Assembly (NCBI GenBank): GCA_964562155.1
Contig: CAZLRU010000006.1
Coordinates: forward strand, 1 to 64,000
Length of the DNA: 64,000 nt
Reading direction: 5' to 3'
Source of the DNA: JAGOUY01 sp964562155
Lineage (GTDB): Bacteria; Patescibacteriota; Patescibacteriia; 2-12-FULL-60-25
The translations under genes were made by a program, and so were the position numbers. Within the stretch, counting starts at the first letter, position 1. The number at the start of each line of letters is the position of its first letter. Positions 1-7,396 of the stretch are shown here, one piece after another. The notes under the pieces are model-generated. The model was not told the DNA's origin. It made no database searches and saw only the letters and a program-made list of their open reading frames with translations.

Positions 1-36
1 ATCCGTAGCGGAAGCTGTGGATGGATCACCTCCTTT
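1..36 (+). rRNA. rrs: 16S rRNA, 3' end (partial)
   Basis: The window opens inside helix 45 of 16S rRNA: a 9-bp stem closed by a GGAA tetraloop, the site dimethylated by KsgA, followed by GGATCACCTCCTTT, which carries the anti-Shine-Dalgarno CCTCC. The mature end is placed at about 36 by analogy with E. coli. Only the tail of the gene is present, so no taxonomic use is possible. No tRNA-Ile, tRNA-Ala or 23S gene follows. Confidence 0.95.
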
Positions 37-84
37 CTAGGGAGTTATTACATTCCAACAAGGATCGTTGGAATATATCCTAGG
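37..84 (+). other. 16S trailer stem-loop
   Basis: Directly behind the 16S end, 37-42 can pair with 78-83, enclosing a perfect 8-bp hairpin (52-59 with 67-74). Such a nested stem could be a processing site for 16S maturation. That role is an inference from position only. Confidence 0.45.
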
Positions 85-218
85 TCGATCACTTTTCTTC
101 GCAAGAAGATGAAGTAAGGATTTGTATAAACGGTTCGTGATTCCCTCGAAGGATCGCGAGTACGTGTACAATCAAGAACATGGGTATTTGGTCACTTTTC
201 TGCCGTCAATCAAGAAGA

Positions 219-239
219 CGCCTTTAGAGGCGTTTTTTT
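219..239 (+). terminator. Terminator of the 16S transcript
   Basis: A 5-bp G+C-rich hairpin (CGCCT/AGGCG, loop TTAG) is followed by seven T. It ends the 16S transcript about 200 bases after the mature 3' end, before any 23S gene. Confidence 0.8.
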
Positions 240-275
240 GTATTTCGATGCGCAATGAGTTAGACTGCTTATATT

Positions 276-815
276 ATGTATAAACTTTTCTCTCCCAAGG
301 ATTACACGTTTTTAGGTCTGGTTTTTGGTTTGCCTACCGCTCTCTATGCGAGTGTGCGTAATGGGTTGGCTCTTAAGGATGGTCATTCGGCTATTTTGCG
401 TCAGACGATGCCGTTTGTGTGGATGTTTGTGGGTTTATTCTTATTGTCTGTGCTTGCTGATGCTTGGGCTGTGCATACGGTTGTTGCCCGTTTGCGTGAA
501 GCGATATCAGCGGCGCCTATGGGGTATCTTGGGTATGGTGCTTTGACGGATTCTGCGGATCGTATTGTGCGTTCCGCGGGGAATACATTTTCTTTTATTA
601 GCTGGGCCTTTGTTCTGGCTCAGTTGGGTGTCTTGGTTCTGTTTGTGAAGAAGACAAAGAGCGGTGAATTGCCGCTTTATGAAAGTCTCAAGCAGTCTCA
701 GCAGATGACGGCTCGTTCGAATGTTGAACTGGTTCTCTTTGGGTTTGGTGTATGGATCTTGTTTTGGGGATATGGTCAGTTGGTGGTGAAGGTTTTGGTT
801 ATGATGGTGAAGTGA
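276..815 (+). CDS. Hypothetical multi-spanning membrane protein
   Basis: A 179-residue protein I do not recognise. Hydrophobic stretches at about residues 12-30, 45-64, 107-124 and 150-177 suggest four membrane helices, with a polar loop (about 70-105) between helices 2 and 3 and a charged KKTKSGE segment after helix 3. No catalytic motif is visible. It starts 37 bases behind the 16S terminator with no Shine-Dalgarno; a TATATT box abuts the ATG, so the start is uncertain. Its codon use matches the surrounding native genes. The 816-1022 stretch behind it holds nothing I can support. Confidence 0.7.
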   Translation: MYKLFSPKDYTFLGLVFGLPTALYASVRNGLALKDGHSAILRQTMPFVWMFVGLFLLSVLADAWAVHTVVARLREAISAAPMGYLGYGALTDSADRIVRSAGNTFSFISWAFVLAQLGVLVLFVKKTKSGELPLYESLKQSQQMTARSNVELVLFGFGVWILFWGYGQLVVKVLVMMVK

Positions 816-1022
816 TTTTTATTTTGTGTTGAGCTACTTGATGATTCATCTTTTTTGTTGGATTTTTTGTCCATTCAGAACGGGTTTTGTCGAGCTGTCC
901 TGCTGGTTTGATTCTGGAAGTTTGATGTATATCGCGTTGGCAGAGTGTTGTGGGCTTCAGGACGGGGGATGAGTGACGTTGAAAGAGGAGAATGTTATGC
1001 GGATGTTTTGTAAGGAGTGCCA

Positions 1023-1051
1023 TTGACGAGGCGTGGTATTTTAAGTACTAT
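1023..1051 (+). promoter_or_regulatory. Promoter of tRNA-Val
   Basis: TTGACG (1023-1028), a 17-base spacer and TACTAT (1046-1051) lie 15 bases ahead of the tRNA. This is a canonical sigma70-type arrangement. Confidence 0.75.
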
Positions 1052-1066
1052 TTCCCCGTTAAATAG

Positions 1067-1143
1067 GCGCGCATAGCTCAGTTGGTTAGAGCGTTACATT
1101 GACATTGTAAAGGTCCGTAGTTCGAATCTACGTGCGCGCACCA
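1067..1143 (+). tRNA. tRNA-Val (anticodon GAC)
   Basis: A full cloverleaf can be drawn: acceptor GCGCGCA/TGCGCGC, D arm, anticodon stem TTACA/TGTAA with loop TTGACAT (anticodon GAC at 1101-1103), T arm CGTAG/CTACG with loop TTCGAAT, and discriminator A. The 3' CCA is encoded (1141-1143). It reads GUC/GUU valine codons and has its own promoter and terminator. Confidence 0.95.
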
Positions 1144-1145
1144 CC

Positions 1146-1173
1146 AAAAAGACACGGTTTTCCGTGTCTTTTT
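1146..1173 (+). terminator. Terminator of tRNA-Val
   Basis: A perfect hairpin, GACACGG/CCGTGTC with loop TTTT, is flanked by A5 and T5. It starts three bases after the tRNA. Confidence 0.9.
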
Positions 1174-1245
1174 GTATCTCTTTTTCTCTCTGAGAGAGGT
1201 GTGTTATACTTTTGTCATCATAATTCTTGTAAGTTCTTTTTTTGT

Positions 1246-1764
1246 ATGGAGGCTCGTCCAAAAACTTCTTCGACCGCTCGTCGTCGCCCTGCAAAAGCGA
1301 TGGCGGCTGCTTCATCGCCAGCTATGGATCCAAAGAGTATGTTTAATAGCTGTGGGCATGATAATTGCTCAAGCAATGGCTGTAATGTCCGCTACGTGGG
1401 GCCCGTGTCTCACATGCGTGATCATCATGCCTTGCATGCCGCTCGTGGGGTTGCTCATGTGTGGACAGCGGCGATTGTTAGTGGCTTGGCCGTGGTTTTG
1501 ACCGGGGTCCTAGCTTATAGCGCTGCTCAGGCGCGCACGGTAACCGCTCCTGCACAGCCTTCGGCTGAGATGCGGATGGTGATGCAGCGTATGGAGCGTT
1601 TAGAGATGATGATGAAGGAGGTTGGGCAACGATGCGCTCCGTCCGAGGATATGCCGGCTGATGCGCAAGGGGAGACGGTGGATGGTCAGGCACCGATCCG
1701 TGAACGCCGCTTACCTCCGGCTCCAGAGGTCAAAAAGCCGGTGGAAGGAACGAACGCTCAATAA
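1246..1764 (+). CDS. Hypothetical single-pass membrane protein
   Basis: 172 residues, not recognised. The N-terminus is basic and Ala-rich, followed by a Cys/His-containing stretch (about residues 30-45, CGHDNC...GC) that could bind metal. One membrane helix lies at about residues 70-92, and the C-terminal part is Met/Glu/Arg-rich with coiled-coil character (RMERLEMMMKEVG). The ATG at 1246 was chosen over an upstream in-frame start because that start lies inside the tRNA-Val gene; a TATACT box at 1205-1210 gives a leader of about 30 bases. A terminator follows the stop. Confidence 0.7.
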   Translation: MEARPKTSSTARRRPAKAMAAASSPAMDPKSMFNSCGHDNCSSNGCNVRYVGPVSHMRDHHALHAARGVAHVWTAAIVSGLAVVLTGVLAYSAAQARTVTAPAQPSAEMRMVMQRMERLEMMMKEVGQRCAPSEDMPADAQGETVDGQAPIRERRLPPAPEVKKPVEGTNAQ

Positions 1765-1782
1765 TTTATCGACGGTAGAATT

Positions 1783-1816
1783 AAGGGATGGCTCAAAAAA
1801 TGGAGCTGTCCCTTTT
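1783..1816 (+). terminator. Terminator of the preceding gene
   Basis: A 12-bp stem (AAGGGATGGCTC with GAGCTGTCCCTT, two G-U pairs) and a T run lie 18 bases behind the stop codon. Confidence 0.7.
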
Positions 1817-1827
1817 GCTGCCAACCG

Positions 1828-1856
1828 TTGACGGAGGAGGGGAGATCCTTTAAGAT
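1828..1856 (+). promoter_or_regulatory. Promoter of tRNA-Gln
   Basis: TTGACG (1828-1833), a 17-base spacer and TAAGAT (1851-1856) lie 10 bases ahead of the tRNA. Confidence 0.75.
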
Positions 1857-1866
1857 TGCGCCATAT

Positions 1867-1940
1867 TCCGAGATCGTCTAACGGTAGGACTACTGCCTCT
1901 GGAGCAGTGTATCCTGGTTCGAATCCAGGTCTCGGAGCCA
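1867..1940 (+). tRNA. tRNA-Gln (anticodon CTG)
   Basis: Acceptor TCCGAGA/TCTCGGA, anticodon stem ACTGC/GCAGT with loop CTCTGGA (anticodon CTG), T loop TTCGAAT, discriminator G and an encoded CCA at 1938-1940. It decodes CAG. Confidence 0.93.
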
Positions 1941-1944
1941 GCAC

Positions 1945-1978
1945 AAAACAGGGTTAGTTGCCCTGTTTTTTGTTTTTT
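1945..1978. terminator. Terminator of tRNA-Gln, probably bidirectional
   Basis: A 9-bp stem (AAAACAGGG/CCCTGTTTT, loop TTAGTTG) has a long T run on the plus strand and a T-rich tail on the minus strand. It can therefore also end the Fur-family gene read toward it. Confidence 0.85.
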
Positions 1979-2003
1979 AAGATAGGATTTTAGTCTTGGT
2001 TGC

Positions 2004-2471
2004 TTACGTTGCTATTCTTTTTTGAAAAGAGTCTCCCTGTTTTTTATCGCATTTTTTACAAATTCCAAAAAGCTCAAAAGAGTGTTCGGTGATCTTGCTG
2101 AACTCGGGAGCTTGTTTTAAGGCGTTTTTTTCAATCTGTTCGAAATCACAGCCGTGAAAGTCTTGGATCTTTCTGCATTTTGTGCAGACGAGGTGGTGGT
2201 GGTCGCTGTGGTCATTCCATTCGTAGTAGCTATGCTCGCGGTGAAGATCGACTTGTCGAACCAGGTTTTTTCCTTGCAGGATAACAAGGTTTCGATAGAT
2301 GGTGGCTCGATCCATTCCAATGTCTTCGAGCTGTTTGGCGATCTCGTCGATGCTTTGTGGTTTTTGTCCTTGTTGGAGGAGTTGTATTAAGGCGATGCGT
2401 GATGGCGTTACGCGAAGATGGAGATCGCGGATAACGGCCTTTGTTTCTTCTATGGGCGATGGATTTTGCAT
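2004..2471 (-). CDS. Fur-family metalloregulator, probably Zur-like
   Basis: 155 residues, the usual length for Fur. The N-terminal winged helix (about 8-85) contains the recognition region RATIYRNLVIL. The C-terminal dimerisation domain has the metal motif DHHHLVC and two CxxC pairs (CTKC, CKKC) that form the structural zinc site. It probably represses genes when loaded with Zn or Fe. It lies divergent to a nicotianamine-synthase-like gene across a 110-bp region full of GCAAT/ATTGC palindromes, one of which overlaps its own -35 box, so autoregulation is likely. The zinc preference is inferred from the target genes rather than seen in the protein. Confidence 0.88.
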   Translation of the reverse strand: MQNPSPIEETKAVIRDLHLRVTPSRIALIQLLQQGQKPQSIDEIAKQLEDIGMDRATIYRNLVILQGKNLVRQVDLHREHSYYEWNDHSDHHHLVCTKCRKIQDFHGCDFEQIEKNALKQAPEFSKITEHSFELFGICKKCDKKQGDSFQKRIAT

Positions 2472-2481
2472 AACGATCCTT

Positions 2482-2577
2482 ATATTAAAGCAATTGCCTT
2501 AATATTGCAAATGCAATGCATTTACTTGACGTGTTCCTCGTATCCTGTAAGATACGCAAACGCAATGCTTTTGCATT
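2482..2577. promoter_or_regulatory. Divergent promoters with three related palindromes
   Basis: Minus-strand promoter for the regulator: TTGCAA (2505-2510), 17-base spacer, TAATAT (complement of 2482-2487). Plus-strand promoter for the enzyme: TTGACG (2526-2531), 16-base spacer, TAAGAT (2548-2553). Palindromes: GCAATTGC (2490-2497), ATTGCA-AA-TGCAAT (2504-2517, on the minus -35) and AATGC-TTTT-GCATT (2564-2577, between the enzyme's predicted transcription start and its ATG). The shared half-site GCAAT/ATTGC makes them candidate operators for the adjacent Fur-type protein. Confidence 0.65.
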
Positions 2578-2581
2578 AACT

Positions 2582-3427
2582 ATGTCTGTCATCGCTGATT
2601 TATTTAACGAGTTTCGTCTTCGCTTAGAGGCTCTTGAGCATCGTTTGGAAGGAGTTGTGTTCTCCCCGGTATTAATGGAGGAGGCTTGGTTTCGTGCGGC
2701 TATGCAAGAGCTGAAAGCTCTTGTTCGGGATACGCGTTTTGAACCTATTGCAGAAGAGATTATTTCCTCCCCCTACTTTCTAGGCAAGGCTCAACGATTA
2801 CGTTCAATTTATGAGCTCTATGAAGTGTTTTTGGAGACAGCAACTTGTCTGGATCATTTACAGGTAAGTACGGGAGTCGGTCAGGGCATATTCGCGAATG
2901 CACCCATTGAGATTTTGAAGACATCTGAGAGTGCTATCGCTGAGGCGAAAGCGGCTGATATCAAAGCTACTTCGCGCGTGGCTTTTGTGGGTAGCGGACC
3001 TTTTCCTGAGACGGCTTTGAGCCTCGCTCATGAATTTGGTTGCTCTGTAACATGCGTTGATTACAATCCGGAAGCCGTCGTTCTTTCTTCTAGGCTCTTA
3101 AAGAGCTGGGGTATGAGTGAGCGTTTACCGGTCTTCTTTCGCGATGCGATGGATTTTTCGTTCGAAGGGTTTACGCATGTCTGGCTTGCAGCTCTGGCTC
3201 GTCCCAAGCGTCAGATCCTTGAACGGGTTTGTGAGACCTCTACACAGGATCTGACTGTTGTTTGTCGCACGGTGAATGGTTTACGTGAGTTTTTGTATGA
3301 GTCTGCTAATGACTTTGTGTTAGAGCATTTTGACATCGTTGATAAGGTTATCGATCTCACGCGTACATCGCACTATGCTCTTGTTCTTCGTAAACGCCCT
3401 CCTCACAGCCATGTTTCGCAGAAGTAG
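2582..3427 (+). CDS. Nicotianamine-synthase-like (CntL/NAS family) protein
   Basis: 281 residues, the size of bacterial and archaeal nicotianamine synthases. After a helical N-terminal half there is a SAM-binding Rossmann region with FVGSGPFPETAL (GSGP at residues 137-140, compare GSGPLPLT in the family), an acidic strand end VDYN, the family-like WLAALARPK (about 201-209), and a C-terminal CRTVNGLREFLY resembling RSAHGxRxFLYP. NAS/CntL enzymes transfer aminocarboxypropyl groups from SAM to make metal-binding nicotianamine or staphylopine-type opines. ATG 2582 was preferred to an upstream in-frame start because that start lies ahead of the promoter. No opine dehydrogenase or metallophore transporter is visible nearby, so the product is unknown. 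Confidence 0.72.
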   Translation: MSVIADLFNEFRLRLEALEHRLEGVVFSPVLMEEAWFRAAMQELKALVRDTRFEPIAEEIISSPYFLGKAQRLRSIYELYEVFLETATCLDHLQVSTGVGQGIFANAPIEILKTSESAIAEAKAADIKATSRVAFVGSGPFPETALSLAHEFGCSVTCVDYNPEAVVLSSRLLKSWGMSERLPVFFRDAMDFSFEGFTHVWLAALARPKRQILERVCETSTQDLTVVCRTVNGLREFLYESANDFVLEHFDIVDKVIDLTRTSHYALVLRKRPPHSHVSQK

Positions 3428-3516
3428 GAAATGATCTCGGCCGCGAAGAGAGGGGCTTTGCGGGCGGGATGATTTCACGATGTGTGGACATTCTTCGCTG
3501 AAGGAGTGATGCGATA

Positions 3517-5232
3517 GTGAGTGACACGAAGTTTCAGGTTCTCCGGGCGGCTCTGAATATCTTTCTCGTCATCGGTCCGACTGGGGCGGGGAAGACGACC
3601 TTGCTGCGGGCGCTTCTGCGTCAGGGGTTCTTTCCTGGCAAGGTAGCCCGGATCTACAACGATGATGGGTCTACCGATGGCTCGGGAGAGCTGCTCGTCG
3701 ACGCAGGAGCACTGGTCGACGGAGAGACTCTCGAGCCGCTCATGGCAGGGTGCTTCGGCTGCCAGGACAAAGGTTCGTTCTTCGACGTCATGGACAAGAT
3801 CCGCGCGGCGGGCTGCTGCAACTGGGTCGTGATCGACCCGCTCGGGTTCGTCTCCGGTGACGAGGTTACGGGGGTTGTCCACGAGTGGGCGCAGAGGGCT
3901 CATGAGCAGATCAACCTCAAAGTCCTCGGCGTGCTCAACACCGCCGAGATCGAGGAAGCGCAGGCGCTCGGGGCGCTCGAATCCCAGCTGGCGGTCACGA
4001 GCGTGGGCGTCGCGCTCAACCGCGTGCCTGGAGGCGTGACGTCGATCGAGGATGAGCGGCTGGCGCGCGTTCTCGAGATCATCGACGCGTCGGGGGCTTC
4101 GGCGCCCGTTTTCCTTCTCTCTGACAACCTGACGCTGCCCAGCTCGGTGGCGACGAGCGTTCATGGTCGAGCGGTGTCGCGACTCCGACCGAAGGTGCTC
4201 CACACTCACCATGATCACAGCACGTGTGGTCACGATCATGGTCATGGTGACCACCATCACGGTCACGACCATAGTCATGCTGGTCACGACCACCATCACG
4301 GTCACGGCCACAGCCAGTACGTTCGCCTGCACTTCCTGCTCCGGCCCGGCCTCGACCGTCGAGCCGTCGTGGAGTGGTTCGATGCCTATTTTGCATGTAC
4401 GCCGGATCACGGCGTCTTTCGCATGAAGGGCAGCGCTTCGGATCTCGAAGTGCAGCGCGGCTTCAAGACCTGGGGCGATCTCGAAGTGCCGGCCACGACG
4501 CAGCAGCCCTTTCTCACGCTCTATGTGAAGGAGACGGGGTCTGCCACGCTCGAAGACTTCGTCGAGATCATGGCGCTGGCGCACGCGAGCGGTAAGGTGC
4601 ATGGATCGACGCGCGCTCTTCTTCGTCGCGATGATCTGAGCCCCGAGCAGAACGATCACCTCGTGCGCTGGGTTATGAGTCAACTGCCGAAGAGCGTGGT
4701 CATGACCGTCAATGGACCGGTAACCAACCCGGAGCTCCTCGAGCTCCTCAATGAGGTGCGTAAACGTAAGGGTGTCGACCCGGCCCTGAACGCCGAGGCA
4801 ATCCAGCGGCGGGTCGCCTACTACTTCGACTGCCTCGCCGTGCTTCGACCCGATACTCCCTGCTGGAACGCCGTCGGAGCGTCCGAGCGCAAGCGCATGC
4901 TCGCGATCGGAGTCGGGTGGTTCTGTGCTCGGAAGGCCGAAGAAGTGGGCGCAGTGCTCCTTCGTCGAGCTCACGAGGAGGTCGAGCTGCTGGTTCAGAT
5001 GCTCGCGGATGGCCTGCGCGATCTCGAAGCTCACAACAGCGACATCGAGGTCGCCATCGAAGCAGCCGAAGAGACCGCTGATACGGTGCGCTTCCTGCTC
5101 GGTAACGGTGATCCGACTCAGGTGCGGCTCATGCTCTCGTCTCCCCTCGACCATGCACTCGAACTCGCTCGCCGAGACAGTCGGTCAGGCCTCGTGGAGG
5201 CGTGGGATCGGGCCTGCAACCTGGTTCGCTGA
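3517..5232 (+). CDS. COG0523/CobW-type GTPase with His-rich metal-binding segment
   Basis: 571 residues, GTG start with AAGGAG ten bases upstream. Walker A GPTGAGKTT is at residues 20-28. The family CxCC site is replaced by GCFGC (C79, C82). A His-rich stretch with alternating His-Asp/Gly spans about residues 229-268, followed by a CobW-C-like domain (VFRMKGSASDLE, about 300-370) and about 200 extra residues ending in a helical region. Such G3E GTPases insert or traffic Zn, Co or Ni, and several are Zur-regulated. The position 90 bases behind the nicotianamine-synthase-like gene suggests a shared role. Codons are conspicuously C/G-ending compared with neighbours, and the canonical NKxD base motif is not obvious (NRVPGG is nearest). 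Confidence 0.75.
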   Translation: MSDTKFQVLRAALNIFLVIGPTGAGKTTLLRALLRQGFFPGKVARIYNDDGSTDGSGELLVDAGALVDGETLEPLMAGCFGCQDKGSFFDVMDKIRAAGCCNWVVIDPLGFVSGDEVTGVVHEWAQRAHEQINLKVLGVLNTAEIEEAQALGALESQLAVTSVGVALNRVPGGVTSIEDERLARVLEIIDASGASAPVFLLSDNLTLPSSVATSVHGRAVSRLRPKVLHTHHDHSTCGHDHGHGDHHHGHDHSHAGHDHHHGHGHSQYVRLHFLLRPGLDRRAVVEWFDAYFACTPDHGVFRMKGSASDLEVQRGFKTWGDLEVPATTQQPFLTLYVKETGSATLEDFVEIMALAHASGKVHGSTRALLRRDDLSPEQNDHLVRWVMSQLPKSVVMTVNGPVTNPELLELLNEVRKRKGVDPALNAEAIQRRVAYYFDCLAVLRPDTPCWNAVGASERKRMLAIGVGWFCARKAEEVGAVLLRRAHEEVELLVQMLADGLRDLEAHNSDIEVAIEAAEETADTVRFLLGNGDPTQVRLMLSSPLDHALELARRDSRSGLVEAWDRACNLVR

Positions 5233-5294
5233 CCAAGACTACTAGATCTACTCTCGTTTCAATCTTCTTGTGTTCGTTCGTTAAGAAACACCTA

Positions 5295-5317
5295 GCCCGT
5301 CGGGTTTCTAGACGGGC
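5295..5317 (+). other. Hairpin behind the GTPase gene
   Basis: A perfect 7-bp stem, GCCCGTC/GACGGGC, with a 9-base loop and no T run. It could be a weak terminator or an RNA-stabilising structure. The rest of 5233-5448 shows nothing I can assign. Confidence 0.35.
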
Positions 5318-5448
5318 GCCTACCTTAATCGATAACGGACTGTTGTCGCATGAGGGATGGTGAAAGGGTTTATTTTTTTCAGGTGATTATTTGGATAGGA
5401 TCCTTTTTTGAGGTTGCTGTCCCAGATGTTTTGTTTTTTTGACGAATG

Positions 5449-5655
5449 CTATTTTTGTTTAGCGATTTGTTGTCTTAGCGCGTCTGCTGTTTTTTGATCG
5501 CTGCGAGTAGCTTGTTTGGCACTTTGGGCTTGTTTAAATCCTTTTATTTCTTTGGCGATAGTTTTGAGTTGTGTTTCTATCATTTGGATTCGAGATGTTA
5601 GCGCATTGAGGGATGGGCGTGTGGGCGCATTCTGTTTCTTGTTCGTTTGTGGCAT
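5449..5655 (-). CDS. Small coiled-coil protein
   Basis: 68 residues, not recognised. Polar and basic, Lys/Gln/Ala-rich, with a heptad-like middle (SRIQMIETQLKTIAKEIKGF), so probably a short coiled coil without membrane segments. A TATACT box lies 11 bases ahead of the ATG on the minus strand. The start region is shared with the divergent 472-residue coiled-coil gene, whose TATAGC box is on the opposite strand. The convincing promoter supports a real gene, but there is no homology clue. Confidence 0.6.
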   Translation of the reverse strand: MPQTNKKQNAPTRPSLNALTSRIQMIETQLKTIAKEIKGFKQAQSAKQATRSDQKTADALRQQIAKQK

Positions 5656-5682
5656 ACTTTGGATGAAGTATAGCAGTTTTGT

Positions 5683-7101
5683 ATGTCTTCGTCCGCCGCT
5701 GAACGCATGGTATCGAGTAACAAAACAGAGTCACGGCCTTTGGTGCGTGAAGGGCTTCGTGTTGTTGAAGGCGGTGCTCAGAGTTTTGAACAGGAGCTTC
5801 ATGCGGTTGATGGGCGTTTGACGGAGCTTCAAGGACGTCTTGAGGGGTTGCAGCAGGAAATAGATGGATATGGGGTCGATGATCCAGAGGCGACGCCGGA
5901 GGATCAGGCGCTGGTTGCATCCTTCAAGGAGCGACGTATGCAGGCTCTTGAAGAACTCGCCGGTGAGCTACGAACTTGTTTTGCGGAGCGAGAAGCATTG
6001 GAGAGTGGGCGAGTTTCTGGTGTGTTTGAAATTGATCAGGGGGCTTCAGGAGAGGAGGAGGCTGAGATTGTGTCTCCCGAATCTTCTCGTCGGCAGAATG
6101 TACAAGATTACTTGGGTGAAAAATTAGCTGAAGCAGATCGGCGTCAGGATGACGGGGATACAGAGGTTCTTCAGGGTGAGCTGGGAACATTGCTTCATGA
6201 TCCCGATGCGGCTATTGATGAAGAGCTTCTTGAGCGATTGGTTGATGGGGATTTAGAGGTGCTTCAGGAGGATTTGGATGGAGCGTATCAGATAAATGAT
6301 CGTGCTCGCATTGATGCGTTGCAGGCCAAAATGATTGCTCTTATGGAGCTTCGATCCGGAGGAGTGGTATCCGCTTCGGGCGCAACGGAGTCTTCTACAC
6401 CTGTTCCGGATCATGCATCATCAACCGTGGCGGAGTCTACGAGGGGGGTGGATGCAGAGATGGAGGCTCGTGTTCGAGGTTTTGAACGGTCCCGTGCCGT
6501 TGAGCGTGCTGAAGGGTTGCGTCATGAATATGCACAGGCTTTGAGGGAGCGAGAATCGCGTCAGCGGCAAAAAACAGGAGCTTATGAGCAGGCGCAGCAG
6601 GCGTTGACTCAGTTGGCGCGCCAGCAACGTGATGCGTTGACTGGTCGTGATCAATATTTGGCGGATCAACCCGCGTTTTCTTCTCCGCTCTTGAAGACGG
6701 CACAGATTTCGCGGCAGAATCTCATTCTGACCCGTCAGCCTCCAATGGAATTGGTGCGGGAACATAAAGCCATTACCGAGGCGCAGCGCGCTCTTGGTTC
6801 GGAGCCGACTGGGGTTTTTGGGTGGTTTGGTCGTGCAGAAGCGTGGCAAACAAAAAATAAAGCCTTGAATGAACGAGCTGAGCGAATGAGCGTTGCCTAT
6901 AAGGAGTATCAAGGCGTGCGAGAAAAGTCCTACACCCTTGCTCATGCCCTGGAGCAGCAGGCCCTTGATCTTGGTGAGCAGATGCGTCGGTTGCAGGGGG
7001 TGGCACGGCCCGAGGCTATGACTCAGGAAGATATGGATCTTGATGCTCGGATTGAGCGCTTGGCTCAAGATGTTGCGGCTGCGGAGACGGCGCTTGGGTA
7101 A
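5683..7101 (+). CDS. Large acidic coiled-coil protein, unknown function
   Basis: 472 residues without signal peptide or membrane helix. Extended Glu/Gln/Arg/Leu-rich heptads occupy about residues 35-110, 140-215 and 255-310; the last third (about 355-470) continues as helical segments around a short GVFGWFGRAEAW motif. It resembles a cytoplasmic structural or scaffold protein rather than an enzyme. The ATG lies 8 bases behind TATAGC, so the message would be leaderless or nearly so. It ends 100 bases ahead of a terminator. Native-like codon use. Confidence 0.65.
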   Translation: MSSSAAERMVSSNKTESRPLVREGLRVVEGGAQSFEQELHAVDGRLTELQGRLEGLQQEIDGYGVDDPEATPEDQALVASFKERRMQALEELAGELRTCFAEREALESGRVSGVFEIDQGASGEEEAEIVSPESSRRQNVQDYLGEKLAEADRRQDDGDTEVLQGELGTLLHDPDAAIDEELLERLVDGDLEVLQEDLDGAYQINDRARIDALQAKMIALMELRSGGVVSASGATESSTPVPDHASSTVAESTRGVDAEMEARVRGFERSRAVERAEGLRHEYAQALRERESRQRQKTGAYEQAQQALTQLARQQRDALTGRDQYLADQPAFSSPLLKTAQISRQNLILTRQPPMELVREHKAITEAQRALGSEPTGVFGWFGRAEAWQTKNKALNERAERMSVAYKEYQGVREKSYTLAHALEQQALDLGEQMRRLQGVARPEAMTQEDMDLDARIERLAQDVAAAETALG

Positions 7102-7200
7102 GACTGGACAGAATCCTGATTTTGTGGTTAACTTGGCGAGTTCTAGGGCGGGTGTGTTTTCGAGGAATGCACCCGTCTCTAGTTCTTCCGTCATAAAATT

Positions 7201-7220
7201 GTGCTCGGTTGAGCACTTTT
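7201..7220 (+). terminator. Terminator of the coiled-coil gene
   Basis: GTGCTC/GAGCAC with loop GGTT and four T. The following 7221-7396 has only a small inverted repeat (7303-7323, GTCCT/AGGAC) of a kind common in environmental genomes. Confidence 0.65.
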
Positions 7221-7396
7221 GTTGTAATAACTTATCCCATGGACATTTGTTTTTTGGAGCGATCTCTTGATGGCTTTGAGCAACAGATGTCCTCTTCCGT
7301 TGGTCCTGCGCTTATCGAAGGACAGAGCCCTCGTTTTTAGTGGGTCGCGGTTGTCTTTAACCACGTTCGTATCCCGTCGGATACTTGTTTATCATT

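Noticed and set aside
994..1023. Nine-codon ORF with GAGGAG upstream ahead of tRNA-Val
   Set aside because: Too short to support as a gene, and its end overlaps the tRNA promoter.
3475..5154. Open frame of 559 codons on the minus strand across the GTPase gene
   Set aside because: It is the antisense shadow of a C/G-ending reading frame. The plus strand has the P-loop, His-rich region, GTG with Shine-Dalgarno and CobW-like domains.
6421..7194. Open frame of 257 codons on the minus strand across the coiled-coil gene
   Set aside because: It has atypical composition and no promoter or ribosome site; the plus-strand gene has a promoter, normal composition and a terminator.
7303..7323. GTCCT...AGGAC inverted repeat as a mobile element or terminator
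   Set aside because: Only 5 bp of stem and no T run; similar short motifs are scattered in many environmental genomes.
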